In this document: one piece after another, positions 44,598 through 57,996 of the stretch | Layout: each line of letters begins with the position of its first letter | Position numbering within the stretch: the stretch's first letter is position 1 | Assembly: GCF_013466425.1 (NCBI RefSeq) | Contig: NZ_CP059165.1 | Span: 868,001 to 932,000 of the forward strand | DNA: 64,000 nucleotides | From: Mycobacterium vicinigordonae | Lineage (GTDB): Bacteria > Actinomycetota > Actinomycetes > Mycobacteriales > Mycobacteriaceae | Reading direction: 5' to 3' | Notes under the pieces: generated by a model | Database searches by the model: none | What the model was told of the DNA's origin: nothing | The model's input: the letters and a program-made list of their open reading frames with translations, nothing else | Translations under genes and position numbers: made by a program

Positions 44598-45527
44598 TCA
44601 GATTCCGAACCTGACCCCGGTGAGCTCTTCGGAAACCGCCCACAACCGTTGCTGCAGGTCCTGGTCGTGCGACTGCGCGCTGGACTGGACCAGCTTCGGG
44701 TGGCCGCGCTGCTCACCGAACCCGTCGGGCCCGTAGTACTGCCCGCCCTGCACGCTGGGGTCGGTGGCGGCCCGCAGCGTCGGCAGCGCGCCCATCTCGG
44801 CGCTCTGGAACAGCAGCGGCCCGAGCGCGTTGAGCGGGCGCAGCAGGCGCGGGATGTTACGGGCCAGCTCGGTGCTGGATCCGCCGGGGTGCGCGGCGAC
44901 GGCGATGGTGGGCGCGGCGGCGGCCTGCAGCCGGCGCTGGAGTTCGTAGGTGAACAGCAGGTTGGCCAGCTTGGACTGCCCGTAGGCGCCGATCCGGCTG
45001 TAGTTGCGCTCCCACTGCAGGTCGTCGAAGTGGATCGCGGCACGTAGCCGATGCCCGAGGCTGCTAACCGTCACTACGCGGGACCCGCGCACCGCAGTGA
45101 GGTGGTCGAGCAGGAGGCCGGTGAGCGCGAAGTGGCCCAGATGGTTGGTGCCGAATTGCAGTTCGAAGCCGTCGGCGGTGAGCGCCTTGGGCGTCCACAT
45201 CACGCCGGCGTTGTTGATCAGCAGATCGATCCGCGGGTAGTTGCTGCGCAGCGCGTCGGCGGCCCGGCGCACCGAGTCCAGCGAGCTGAGATCGAGCTCT
45301 TGCAGCGTGACGTCGGGTTTACCTGGCACTGCGGCGTTGATACGGGCCAGAGCGGCGTTGCCCTTCTCCAGGTTCCGCACCGCCAGCACCACCTGCGCGC
45401 CGCGGGCGGCCAGGGCCGCGGCGGTGTGGAAGCCCAGACCGGTGTTGGCGCCGGTGATGATGACGGTGCGTCCGCTCTGATCAGGGATGTCGGCGGCAGA
45501 CCACGTGTGGTTGTCGTTGGAAACCAT
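44598..45527 (-). CDS. short-chain dehydrogenase/reductase (Rv0439c-like)
   Basis: 309 residues (Rv0439c 311). Rossmann motif T-G-A-N-T-G-L-G near residue 25, N-N-A-G near residue 107, and catalytic Y-G-Q-S-K near residue 183, all intact. It belongs to the retinol dehydrogenase/WW-oxidoreductase-like group. Substrate unknown. It begins the SDR-moeA2 run and is divergent from the accessory island, across a 219-base gap with two palindromes. Confidence 0.92.
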   Translation of the reverse strand: MVSNDNHTWSAADIPDQSGRTVIITGANTGLGFHTAAALAARGAQVVLAVRNLEKGNAALARINAAVPGKPDVTLQELDLSSLDSVRRAADALRSNYPRIDLLINNAGVMWTPKALTADGFELQFGTNHLGHFALTGLLLDHLTAVRGSRVVTVSSLGHRLRAAIHFDDLQWERNYSRIGAYGQSKLANLLFTYELQRRLQAAAAPTIAVAAHPGGSSTELARNIPRLLRPLNALGPLLFQSAEMGALPTLRAATDPSVQGGQYYGPDGFGEQRGHPKLVQSSAQSHDQDLQQRLWAVSEELTGVRFGI

Positions 45528-45575
45528 AGCCCGAACATACTCAAGCCGAGCGACTACATATATTCGGCTGACCTG

Positions 45576-45599
45576 AACGATCGTTAGCCATTAAATGGC
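45576..45599. promoter_or_regulatory. two adjacent palindromes, candidate operator
   Basis: AACGATCGTT at 45576-45585 (perfect) and GCCATT-A-AATGGC at 45587-45599, one base apart, in the divergent A/T-rich gap between the SDR gene and the island. Confidence 0.5.
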
Positions 45600-45746
45600 G
45601 TCCTCTTAGTTCAGCGTTGCCCGAAAAAAGCAAAATCCGCGCGGACTTCTGCGCTGAATCCTGCACTCATATCGGTGACAGTGAAGTAAATTGCATACGC
45701 CGTTATCGCGTCCGTGGCCACCAGTGTGTGTGGAAGGACGGTGCAT

Positions 45747-46139
45747 GTGATCGAAATAGCCAATCCCGTGATTCGCCGTGCGGATCCGACGATTGTTGAA
45801 GCCGCACTGACCGATGCCCGGGCTCTTATCGAACCAACGCAGCGCGCCGCCCTCGATGCGCTGCCTGCCGACGTCCGCCACGTGGCCGGCCTTCATCTGG
45901 GTTGGTGGGATGCTGCCGGTCAGGAACGCCAGACGGGGCGCGGTAAGGCAATACGGCCGGCGCTGACGATTGCGTGTGCGCGTGCCGCCGGGGGTGACGA
46001 AGCGGGCGAAGCCGCGATTCGATCCGCCGTGGCGGTGGAACTGGTGCATGACTTCTCACTGCTGCACGACGACATCATGGACAGCGATCTGGTGCGCCGG
46101 CATCAGCCCACCGCGTGGTCGGCCTTCGGGGTTTCTTGA
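45747..46139 (+). pseudogene. truncated polyprenyl diphosphate synthase (IdsB-like)
   Basis: Only 130 residues of a family of about 330-350. It carries the N-terminal helices, H-L-G-W-W near residue 50, a variant of the F-R-P-A-L-T segment (I-R-P-A-L-T), and the first Asp-rich motif L-L-H-D-D-I-M-D (residues 106-112). It stops right after P-T-A-W-S-A-F-G-V-S. The second Asp-rich motif and the rest of the active site are missing, so it cannot be a working trans-prenyltransferase. The stop shares one base with the ATG of the exporter, so the break is exactly at that gene. GTG 45747 is 8 bases after GGAAGGA. Confidence 0.8.
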
Positions 46140-47737
46140 TGGGCAACAACGCAATCACAATGACTGTCAGAGTGCGTCCCGGGATCGTGCTTGCGGTCAT
46201 GTGCTTGAGCAATTTCGTCGCCAGCATTGATCTGACCATCGTCAATGTCGCGTTGCCGACGTTGTCGCGCGACTTGCTGGCCGACACCGCCGAACTGCAA
46301 TGGATCGTAGACGCTTACTTCTTGGCGGCCGCCAGCCTGCTGCTACCGGCCGGCAACCTTGGCGATCGCTACGGCAGGCGTGGCTGGCTCAACATCGGCC
46401 TGCTGACATTCGCCGTAACGTCCGCGGCTGCCGCGAGTGCCGATTCCCCGGAGACGCTGATCGCTTCGCGTGCGGCGATGGGCGTCGGCGCCGCCATCAT
46501 TTTTCCGACAACCTTGGCGCTGATCACCAACATCTTCACCGAATCCGCTCAGCGCGCCAAGGCAATTGGGTTGTGGTCGGCGATGAATGGTCTGGGCGTG
46601 GTGGTTGGACCGATCACCGGGGGATGGCTGCTGAAACACTTCGCGGTGGGTTCCATCTTCTGGATCAACGTGCCCATTGCCTTGGTAGCCGCCATCGGCT
46701 CGATACTGTTCGTGCCGACCTCACGCGACCCCGCCCGGCCGCCGATCGATCTTGTGGGGTTGCTGCTGTCGGTAGTCGGCATTTCGGTGCTGATCTACAC
46801 AATCATCGAAGCACCCAACGCCGGGTGGTGCAGCGTTCGGACACCTGTTGGTTTCGCCGTTGCGTTGATCGCCCTTGCTGCCTTCCAATGGCACGAACTG
46901 CGGACGCCGCACCCGATGCTGGATCTGACGTTGTTCGCCGACCGCCGATTTTCCGGCGGCAACATCGCCGGGGCTGCCGCGTACCTGGCGCTGTGCGGAT
47001 TCGTCTTCGTCATGACCCAGTACTTGCAATTCGTCACCGTTTATACGCCGTACCAAACCGGCATTCGCTTGTTGCCGCTCGCATTTTCGGTCGCCGCCGC
47101 CAGTGTCATCGCCCCGCGGCTTGCCGAGCGGTTCGGCACCACGCCGGTAGTCGCGGGGGGATTGGTGATCTTCGCCGGCGCTATCGCCTGGTCCGGCTTC
47201 TTCGCGACCGACACCTCGTACTGGGAGATCGGAGCCGCAATGACGATGCTCGGCGCCGGCGTCGGACTCACCATGGCCCCGGCGACCGAGTCGATCATGG
47301 CCTCCTTGCGCATCCACACCGCCGGTGTGGGATCGGCGGTCGCCGGCGTTACCCGCCAACTTGGCGCCACCTTCGGCGTCGCGATAGCGGGCAGCGTTTT
47401 CGCGTCGGTGTATCAGAGCCGACTGGACGAAGATTCCGCGCTGGCCGTTGTGAGTCCCGAAACGCGTGTGGCGATGCGTCAATCGATGGCAGCCGCGCAG
47501 CACGTGCTCGGTCAGCTGCCCACGAGCCAAGCGCAGTCCGTCCGCCCCTTCGTCGAGTCGGCCTTTCTCAACGGTGTGACAGCGAGCTGCCTGGTTTGCG
47601 CCGGCGTCGCGTTGGCTGCGGCGGCGGCGGTCGCCGTGATACTTCCGCGCCGTCGCCCCCCGGATGAGCAACCCGGCTCAGCGTCTCCGCCGATGGAGGA
47701 GGTGCCCGCGAATCTCCTACCGCCGCAGCAGAAGTAG
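46139..47737 (+). CDS. DHA2-family MFS exporter (14 TM)
   Basis: 532 residues. Motif A G-N-L-G-D-R-Y-G-R-R-G lies after helix 2 and the motif C-like G-P-I-T-G-G in helix 5, as in proton-driven multidrug exporters of the DHA2 group. The start overlaps the stop of the truncated prenyl synthase (TGATG). It may export a product of the neighbouring prenyltransferase/methyltransferase genes, or be a general drug pump. The C-terminus is Pro-rich and soluble. Confidence 0.88.
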   Translation: MGNNAITMTVRVRPGIVLAVMCLSNFVASIDLTIVNVALPTLSRDLLADTAELQWIVDAYFLAAASLLLPAGNLGDRYGRRGWLNIGLLTFAVTSAAAASADSPETLIASRAAMGVGAAIIFPTTLALITNIFTESAQRAKAIGLWSAMNGLGVVVGPITGGWLLKHFAVGSIFWINVPIALVAAIGSILFVPTSRDPARPPIDLVGLLLSVVGISVLIYTIIEAPNAGWCSVRTPVGFAVALIALAAFQWHELRTPHPMLDLTLFADRRFSGGNIAGAAAYLALCGFVFVMTQYLQFVTVYTPYQTGIRLLPLAFSVAAASVIAPRLAERFGTTPVVAGGLVIFAGAIAWSGFFATDTSYWEIGAAMTMLGAGVGLTMAPATESIMASLRIHTAGVGSAVAGVTRQLGATFGVAIAGSVFASVYQSRLDEDSALAVVSPETRVAMRQSMAAAQHVLGQLPTSQAQSVRPFVESAFLNGVTASCLVCAGVALAAAAAVAVILPRRRPPDEQPGSASPPMEEVPANLLPPQQK

Positions 47738-47809
47738 CGCCAACCAGCAATCTTCGATGGAAAGCCGGAACCTGATGCCACACATTGCACGATCAGAGGG
47801 TTAGCCGCC

Positions 47810-51292
<3,483 letters not shown>

Positions 51293-51299
51293 GCTTTGT

Positions 51300-51313
51300 T
51301 GAGACAAGTCTCA
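51300..51313. promoter_or_regulatory. probable TetR operator
   Basis: TGAGAC-AA-GTCTCA, a perfect 6-base inverted repeat in the 67-base gap between the divergent hydrolase and TetR genes. Confidence 0.65.
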
Positions 51314-51359
51314 CGTTACGGTGAAACTATTTCCATCGCAATGGGAAATTCACGCTACG

Positions 51360-52016
51360 ATGAAATTCGTGGCAAGAAAGCCTGCGACTCCTGGACCGCG
51401 GGACGAGCGCGGGGTCTTGTCCGCACGGATCCTGGCCGCTGCGCGCGAAGAGTTTGCCCAGCACGGCTGGGCGGGCACCACCATCCGGGCCATCGCGCGA
51501 GCGGCCGATGTCGACCCGGCGCTGGTCTACCACTACTTCGGGTCCAAGGAGGGCGTGCTCGACGCTGCTACCAACCCGCCGCAGAGGTGGTTGGACAACG
51601 TCGCCCAGGTCTGGACCGAGCCCGTCGAGGAACTCGGCACCGCCCTCCTGGAACTACTGCTGGCCAGCTGGTCCGACGACGAGATCGGCCCCACTCTGCG
51701 AGCCATCCTGCAGACCGCCGCGCACGACCCCACCACGCTCGAGAAACTGCGGCGGGTGGTGGAGGGCAGCCTGATGGGCGTCTCGCACCTGGGCAGCGAC
51801 GGGCGGGACAGGATGGTCCGCAGCGGGCTGATCTCGTCGCAGATGATGGGTTTCGCGCTGATGCGCTACGTCTGGAAGATCGAGCCGCTGGCGTCCATGA
51901 CCGAGGACGAAGTCATCGCCGCCGTCGCGCCCAACTTGCAGCGCTACGTTGATGGCGACCTCAGCCCTGGGCGAACGCCGCCGAGCGATCTTGCACTCGG
52001 CATAGGCGAGTGCTAA
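51360..52016 (+). CDS. TetR-family transcriptional regulator
   Basis: About 218 residues. The N-terminal helix-turn-helix is clear: I-L-A-A-A-R-E-E-F, then T-T-I-R-A-I-A-R-A-A-D-V-D-P-A-L-V-Y-H-Y-F around residues 23-60. The ligand domain has the T-A-L-L-E/L-R-R-V-V-E pattern of TetR_C proteins common in actinobacteria. It likely represses the divergent hydrolase and itself. GTG 51369 is an alternative start. The last codons and the TAA lie inside the first CIRCE element of groEL2. Confidence 0.9.
   Translation: MKFVARKPATPGPRDERGVLSARILAAAREEFAQHGWAGTTIRAIARAADVDPALVYHYFGSKEGVLDAATNPPQRWLDNVAQVWTEPVEELGTALLELLLASWSDDEIGPTLRAILQTAAHDPTTLEKLRRVVEGSLMGVSHLGSDGRDRMVRSGLISSQMMGFALMRYVWKIEPLASMTEDEVIAAVAPNLQRYVDGDLSPGRTPPSDLALGIGEC
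51990..52016 (+). promoter_or_regulatory. CIRCE element 1 (HrcA operator)
   Basis: CTTGCACTC, 9 bases, GAGTGCTAA. It matches TTAGCACTC-N9-GAGTGCTAA except at two left-arm bases. The right arm contains the TAA stop of the TetR gene. Confidence 0.9.
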
Positions 52017-52024
52017 GAATGACG

Positions 52025-52051
52025 TTGGCACTCGCGACCGGCGAGTGCTAG
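52025..52051 (+). promoter_or_regulatory. CIRCE element 2 (HrcA operator)
   Basis: TTGGCACTC, 9 bases, GAGTGCTAG. A second HrcA operator, 8 bases after the first and 134 before the groEL2 ATG. Confidence 0.92.
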
Positions 52052-52121
52052 GTCGGGACGGTGAGGTCCAGCGCAAGCTGCATGGGTCGTCCGTCGCGGG
52101 CACTGCGCCCGGCCAGCGTAA

Positions 52122-53810
<1,689 letters not shown>

Positions 53811-53829
53811 ATCAAGTCCGCCGTAGCGA

Positions 53830-53864
53830 AAAAGCCCGGCCCCTCACAAGGGGGCCGGGCTTTT
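53830..53864 (+). terminator. intrinsic terminator after groEL2
   Basis: AAAAGCCCGGCCCC, 7-base loop, GGGGCCGGGCTTTT: a perfect 14-base stem ending in four T. The A/T ends make it usable in both directions, which may also serve the convergent Rv0441c-like gene. Confidence 0.92.
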
Positions 53865-53899
53865 CCGTGCTGCAACGGTTCCGGGTGGTTGAATGCGGT

Positions 53900-54307
53900 T
53901 TACGCGACCGGAAGGCTGAACACCACGCAGTCGTGCAGGCAGCCCTTGGCCGCGGACGGGTTGTCGGCGTTGCGGTGCAACAGGGCGCGGGTCGGCGTGA
54001 TCTCGCAACGCACAGTGTCGATGCCGGCCTCGCTGAGCTGGGCGCAGCCGTCGACGATCAAGGAATATCCGCCGGGCTCAGTCGGCGGCCAGAGCAACGT
54101 TGCGTCGCTGCGGCGGGCCAGGTTGGTGCGAGTGCCGCCGCCGATCAGTCCGACGTCGAGGACGGTGTGGTCGCGCAGCACGGGTTCGACCGCCACCGTG
54201 TGTGCCCGATAGTCGTCGTCGACAGTGATCAGGTAGGCGAACGGGAAGTCCTCGAGCGCGGCGGCCAGTCGGTCGAAGTCAACTTTCTTCGCGGTCTTAG
54301 GGGCCAT
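53900..54307 (-). CDS. pyridoxamine-phosphate-oxidase-like split-barrel protein (Rv0441c-like)
   Basis: 135 residues (Rv0441c 142). The pattern [24 protein letters not shown] and T-L-L-W-P-P fits the FMN/F420-binding split-barrel fold. Cofactor and substrate are not certain. The C-terminus has a Cys in K-G-C-L-H-D-C. It lies between groEL2 (convergent) and PPE10 on the same strand, 9 bases after PPE10. Confidence 0.83.
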   Translation of the reverse strand: MAPKTAKKVDFDRLAAALEDFPFAYLITVDDDYRAHTVAVEPVLRDHTVLDVGLIGGGTRTNLARRSDATLLWPPTEPGGYSLIVDGCAQLSEAGIDTVRCEITPTRALLHRNADNPSAAKGCLHDCVVFSLPVA

Positions 54308-54316
54308 GAACCCTTA

Positions 54317-55750
54317 TTACTCCGATCGCACCGGGAACTTGATGACCCGGCTCTGATCGGCAGTGCCGCGGTCGACCTCCGGGTAGAAGCCCGACTTGGG
54401 AATGTTCGGGCTGCCGGCCCGCGCGTTTGGGTCACTGTGCGGGCTATAGAAGCCCGTCACGTTGTTGGTGCTGGTTCGCAAGCCCGAATTGGCGGCCGGG
54501 CTGCTCGTCGCGTTTGCGGAGATAGGGCTGGGACCGGCGGGGTCAATGGAGGCAGCGGAACCGGCGGCACCGACGGCCGGTGCCGCACCAGCTCCGGAAC
54601 TCAGCGCCCCTGCCAGGCCGAGATGCAAGCCGCCGGTGCTGGCCAGCGCAGAATTGAGCAGGCCGGTACCCAACGTGCTCAGACCACCCGTGGCGTAATG
54701 CGCGGTACTGGTCAATACGGCTTCCGATCCGGTGCTCAGGCCGTTGTACGTTCCCGATGCCCAGGGGCCGAAGCCGGCGCCGAAGCTGGTGTTGCCGCTT
54801 CCTGAGTTGCCGAAGCCGGCGTTCAGCATGCCCGAGTTGCCGACGCCGGAGTTGTTGGTCCCGGAGTTGAAGAAACCGGTGTTTCCGGTGCCGGAGTTGC
54901 CGAACCCGACGTTTCCGCTGCCCGAGTTGAACCCGCCGAAGCCCGCCTCATGGTCACCGGTGAGCCCGAAACCCAGGTTTGCGCTGCCGGTGTTGGCGAA
55001 GCCGAAGTTGTTGTTGCCGAAGTTGCCGAAGCCCAGGTTGTTGTTACCGGTGTTGCCGATGCCGACGTTGTTGTTGCCGGTGTTGCCGATGCCGATATTG
55101 CCGATGCCGCTGTTTCCCAGCCCCACGTTCATATTGCCGGCGTTGTTGTTGCCGATGTTGCCGAAGCCGGTGTTGCCGAAGCCAAAGTTGACGCCGCCGG
55201 CACCGACGTCGATGCCGAGATTGCGCAGCACCTGCTGCCAAGGTGCCAGCAGCGCCAAGGCGGCCGACGCATCGAAGTGATAGTTAGCCATCGCTGCCAC
55301 GTCGAGGGCCCACATCTGCTCGTATGCGGCCTCGGTGTCCATGATCGCCGGCCAGTTCATGCCGAAGAAGTTGGTGGTCGCCAGCATCTGGATCAGACCA
55401 CGGTTTGCTGCGACCACCGCCGGCTGCACCATGGCCGCCACTGCCGACTCGAACGCCGCGACTGTCGCCGCGGCTTGCGCCGCCGCCAGGTCCGCCTGGA
55501 CTGCCGCCGCGCTGAGCCACGCCGTGTACTGGGTCGCCACGGTCATCATTGCCGCTGCCGACGGCCCCAGCCAGGAAGAGGTGGTCAGCTCCTGTATGAC
55601 AGCGGTGAACGACGCCACCGATGACGCCAGATCCTCGGCCAATCCGCTCCACGCTGAGGCAGCAGCCAGCAACGGTCCCGCACCGGGACCGGCGAACATT
55701 AGTGCCGAGTTGATCTCAGGCGGCAACCACGCAAAATGCGGGCTTGTCAC
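54317..55750 (-). CDS. PPE10: PPE family protein, MPTR subgroup
   Basis: 477 residues (H37Rv PPE10 487). The N-terminal PPE domain of about 180 residues has P-P-E-I-N at residues 10-14 and the W-L-G-P-S motif near residue 58. A run of N-x-G-x-G-N-x-G pentapeptide repeats covers about residues 185-320, and a Ser/Ala/Pro-rich tail ends with K-S-G-F-Y-P. PPE proteins are exported by type VII systems. GTG 55750 gives the M-T-S-P-H-F-A-W start of the orthologue; a GTG one codon earlier is equivalent. No PE partner is adjacent. Confidence 0.93.
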   Translation of the reverse strand: MTSPHFAWLPPEINSALMFAGPGAGPLLAAASAWSGLAEDLASSVASFTAVIQELTTSSWLGPSAAAMMTVATQYTAWLSAAAVQADLAAAQAAATVAAFESAVAAMVQPAVVAANRGLIQMLATTNFFGMNWPAIMDTEAAYEQMWALDVAAMANYHFDASAALALLAPWQQVLRNLGIDVGAGGVNFGFGNTGFGNIGNNNAGNMNVGLGNSGIGNIGIGNTGNNNVGIGNTGNNNLGFGNFGNNNFGFANTGSANLGFGLTGDHEAGFGGFNSGSGNVGFGNSGTGNTGFFNSGTNNSGVGNSGMLNAGFGNSGSGNTSFGAGFGPWASGTYNGLSTGSEAVLTSTAHYATGGLSTLGTGLLNSALASTGGLHLGLAGALSSGAGAAPAVGAAGSAASIDPAGPSPISANATSSPAANSGLRTSTNNVTGFYSPHSDPNARAGSPNIPKSGFYPEVDRGTADQSRVIKFPVRSE

Positions 55751-55836
55751 CACCCAAACTTACCCGCCATGTAGTTTTGCCGTGGCCATATCGGGCAACC
55801 CGCGGACCCAATTCTCAGCCGTTTAGCAGCATCACG

Positions 55837-57570
55837 TCAGGCGGGGATCGGCGCCGTCTGTCGGCCGCGTACCAGTTTGCCGGGGCGGGCCGATGTGGGC
55901 GTGCCGTTCTCGGCGATCACCTCACCGGAGACCACCGTAGCGATATAGCCAGAGGCCGTCTGGTCCAGTCGGCGCCCACCAGCGGGCAGGTCGTAGGTAA
56001 TGATCGGTTTGTGTAGCCGCAGCCCCGCGTGGTCGATCACGTTCAGGTCGGCCTTGTAGCCGACGGCGATACGACCGCGATCCGCCAGCCCGGCGATGCG
56101 CGCCGGCACCGCGGTCAGTTCGCGGACTGCCTCGGGGATGGTGAATCGGCCCGTTGCGCGGTCGCGCGCCCAGTGCGCCAGGAAGTACGTCGAGTAGCTG
56201 GCGTCGCAGATCATGCCGTAGTGGGCGCCGCCATCGCCGAGACCCAGCACCACGTCCTCGCGGTGCAGCAACTCACCGACGGTGTCCAGCGAGTTGTTCT
56301 GCAGGTTGCTGGTTGCGACCAGCAGCATGGCTTGACCGTCCTCGTCGAGCATGCGGTCGTAGGCCTCTTCGATCGGCTCTACGCCGCGGGCCCGCGCCCG
56401 GGCCGCGATGCTTGTCGACATGTCCGGCTCGTAGCTGGGATTGTCATCCAACGGGAAGATCCAGTCCCACATCTGGGTGGCATACAGGATCGGGTGGCCG
56501 GCACCCGGCTTGTCGGCCAAGATGCGGGCGCGCACCTCCGGCTTGCGCATTTCGGCGACCCGCTCGGCCAGCGGCAGGTGTGCGATCTCGCGGTAGCTCG
56601 GGTAAAGCACGAACGGGTTGGCGGACAGCTGCAGACCGATGATCAACCCGATCGGACGCGGTAGCAACTGCGCGCTAACCCGGACTTCACCCGCGGCGCT
56701 GTTGGCCTTCTCGATCATCGTGATCGCTTCTGGCCAGGTCGGTTCGCCGCTGCTGGCGACCACCAGGGTGAAGGTGAGTGGCAATCCGACGTCCTCGGCG
56801 ACATCGAAAACCGTCTGCAATACGTGCTGATAGCCCCCGGTCGGGATGTCGGGCACGAACTGCAGCAGGCCGCCGCCGCCGTCGACGACGCCGCGGGCAA
56901 TCGCCTCGATCTCCTCGCGTCCGGCTTCGTAACTCGGTATCGGAGCACCGCTCTCGGTCTTATGGATCATCAGCCGCGACGATGCGAAACCCAACGCTCC
57001 GGCCTCCATTGCCTCCTTGGCCAGCGCGCGCATCCGCGCCAGGTCTTCGTCGGTGGCGGGCTCGCGGTCGGCGCCGCGCTGTCCCATCACGTACACCCGC
57101 AGCGGAGAGTGTGGCAGGTAGGCGGCGACGTCGATGTCGCGCTGTCGCGACTCGAGGGCGTCCAGATATTCGGGGAAAGTCTCCCAGGTCCACGGCAGCC
57201 CGTCGGTCATTACCACTCCGGGGATGTCCTCGACGCCGGCCATCACGTCGACCAGCACCTCGTGGTCCTCCTGGCGGCACGGCGCAAAGCCGACCCCGCA
57301 GTTCCCCATCACCACTGTGGTGACCCCGTGCGCCGAGGATGGTGTCAGCCGGTCCGACCAGATGGCCTGACCGTCGTAATGAGTGTGCAAGTCTACGAAG
57401 CCCGGGGTGACCAGCAGCCCGGTCGCGTCGATCTCCCGGGCCGCCGTGGCTCCGTCAAGCGCGCCCACGGCCGCGATGATGCCGTCCCGGACCGCGACAT
57501 CGCCGACGAACGGCTCACCTCCCAACCCGTCCACAATGGTGCCGTTCCGGATGAGAAGGTCGTAGGTCAT
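55837..57570 (-). CDS. N-acyl-D-amino-acid deacylase-like amidohydrolase
   Basis: 577 residues. Amidohydrolase superfamily: L-H-T-H-Y-D-G-Q with His62 and His64, the N-C-G-V-G-F-A-P-C segment characteristic of D-aminoacylases near residue 104, and a late G-D-G-G-A-H-Y (Asp ligand) near 465. The composite beta-barrel ends are present at both termini. It would release D-amino acids or act on related acyl amides. A TAGATT box 6 bases before the ATG suggests a leaderless mRNA. Not at this position in H37Rv as I recall. Confidence 0.88.
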   Translation of the reverse strand: MTYDLLIRNGTIVDGLGGEPFVGDVAVRDGIIAAVGALDGATAAREIDATGLLVTPGFVDLHTHYDGQAIWSDRLTPSSAHGVTTVVMGNCGVGFAPCRQEDHEVLVDVMAGVEDIPGVVMTDGLPWTWETFPEYLDALESRQRDIDVAAYLPHSPLRVYVMGQRGADREPATDEDLARMRALAKEAMEAGALGFASSRLMIHKTESGAPIPSYEAGREEIEAIARGVVDGGGGLLQFVPDIPTGGYQHVLQTVFDVAEDVGLPLTFTLVVASSGEPTWPEAITMIEKANSAAGEVRVSAQLLPRPIGLIIGLQLSANPFVLYPSYREIAHLPLAERVAEMRKPEVRARILADKPGAGHPILYATQMWDWIFPLDDNPSYEPDMSTSIAARARARGVEPIEEAYDRMLDEDGQAMLLVATSNLQNNSLDTVGELLHREDVVLGLGDGGAHYGMICDASYSTYFLAHWARDRATGRFTIPEAVRELTAVPARIAGLADRGRIAVGYKADLNVIDHAGLRLHKPIITYDLPAGGRRLDQTASGYIATVVSGEVIAENGTPTSARPGKLVRGRQTAPIPA

Positions 57571-57576
57571 CTAAAC

Positions 57577-57582
57577 AATCTA
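57577..57582 (-). promoter_or_regulatory. -10 box of leaderless deacylase gene
   Basis: TAGATT on the minus strand, 6 bases before the ATG at 57570. An inverted repeat ACGACCC-N6-GGGTCGT (57582-57601) overlaps it in the divergent gap. Confidence 0.5.
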
Positions 57583-57616
57583 CGACCCGTCGGGGGGTCG
57601 TGCCAGGATCGCATTC

Positions 57617-57985
57617 GTGATCGATCACCTCGGAATCAACTGTGCCAACTACCCCAAATCTCAGCAGTTTTACGACGCACTGTTGGGAGTGCTCGGCTTT
57701 ACCCGACAGATGGACGTCGGCGTCGCGATCGGCTACGGCCGCGACGGTAAGCCGGACTTCTGGATTGCCGACGGCTCCGTCATGGGGCCCAACCGGGAAG
57801 TCCACGTCGCGTTCCAGGCTGCCGATGAGGCCGCTGTGCGCGCCTTTTACGAGACCGCGGTCGGTCTGGGCGCGGAGTCGCTGCACGCACCGCGGCTGTG
57901 GCCGGAGTACCACCCCGGCTACTTCGGTGCCTTCGTGCGCGACCCGGACGGCAACAACGTCGAAGCCGTCTGGCACGGCGCGTAG
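57617..57985 (+). CDS. VOC/glyoxalase-family protein
   Basis: 122 residues. One vicinal-oxygen-chelate module: I-D-H-L-G-I-N at the start (metal His), F-Y-D-A-L-L-G-V-L-G-F, and Y-F-G-A-F-V-R-D-P-D-G-N-N-V-E near the end (metal Glu). Enzyme or binding protein function unknown. GTG 57617 has CAGGA about 9 bases upstream. It is divergent from the deacylase and 11 bases before the DinB gene on the same strand. Confidence 0.88.
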   Translation: MIDHLGINCANYPKSQQFYDALLGVLGFTRQMDVGVAIGYGRDGKPDFWIADGSVMGPNREVHVAFQAADEAAVRAFYETAVGLGAESLHAPRLWPEYHPGYFGAFVRDPDGNNVEAVWHGA

Positions 57986-57996
57986 GGTCGCGGGAT

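Noticed and set aside
54800..55200. Short regular repeats that could suggest a CRISPR array
   Set aside because: The period is 15 or 30 bases and in frame with the PPE10 N-x-G-x-G repeat; no unique spacers.
54732..55624. Plus-strand frames rich in P-E-L-P or Cys-Cys repeats
   Set aside because: They are the antisense of the PPE10 MPTR repeats, so the repeat pattern is inherited from that gene.
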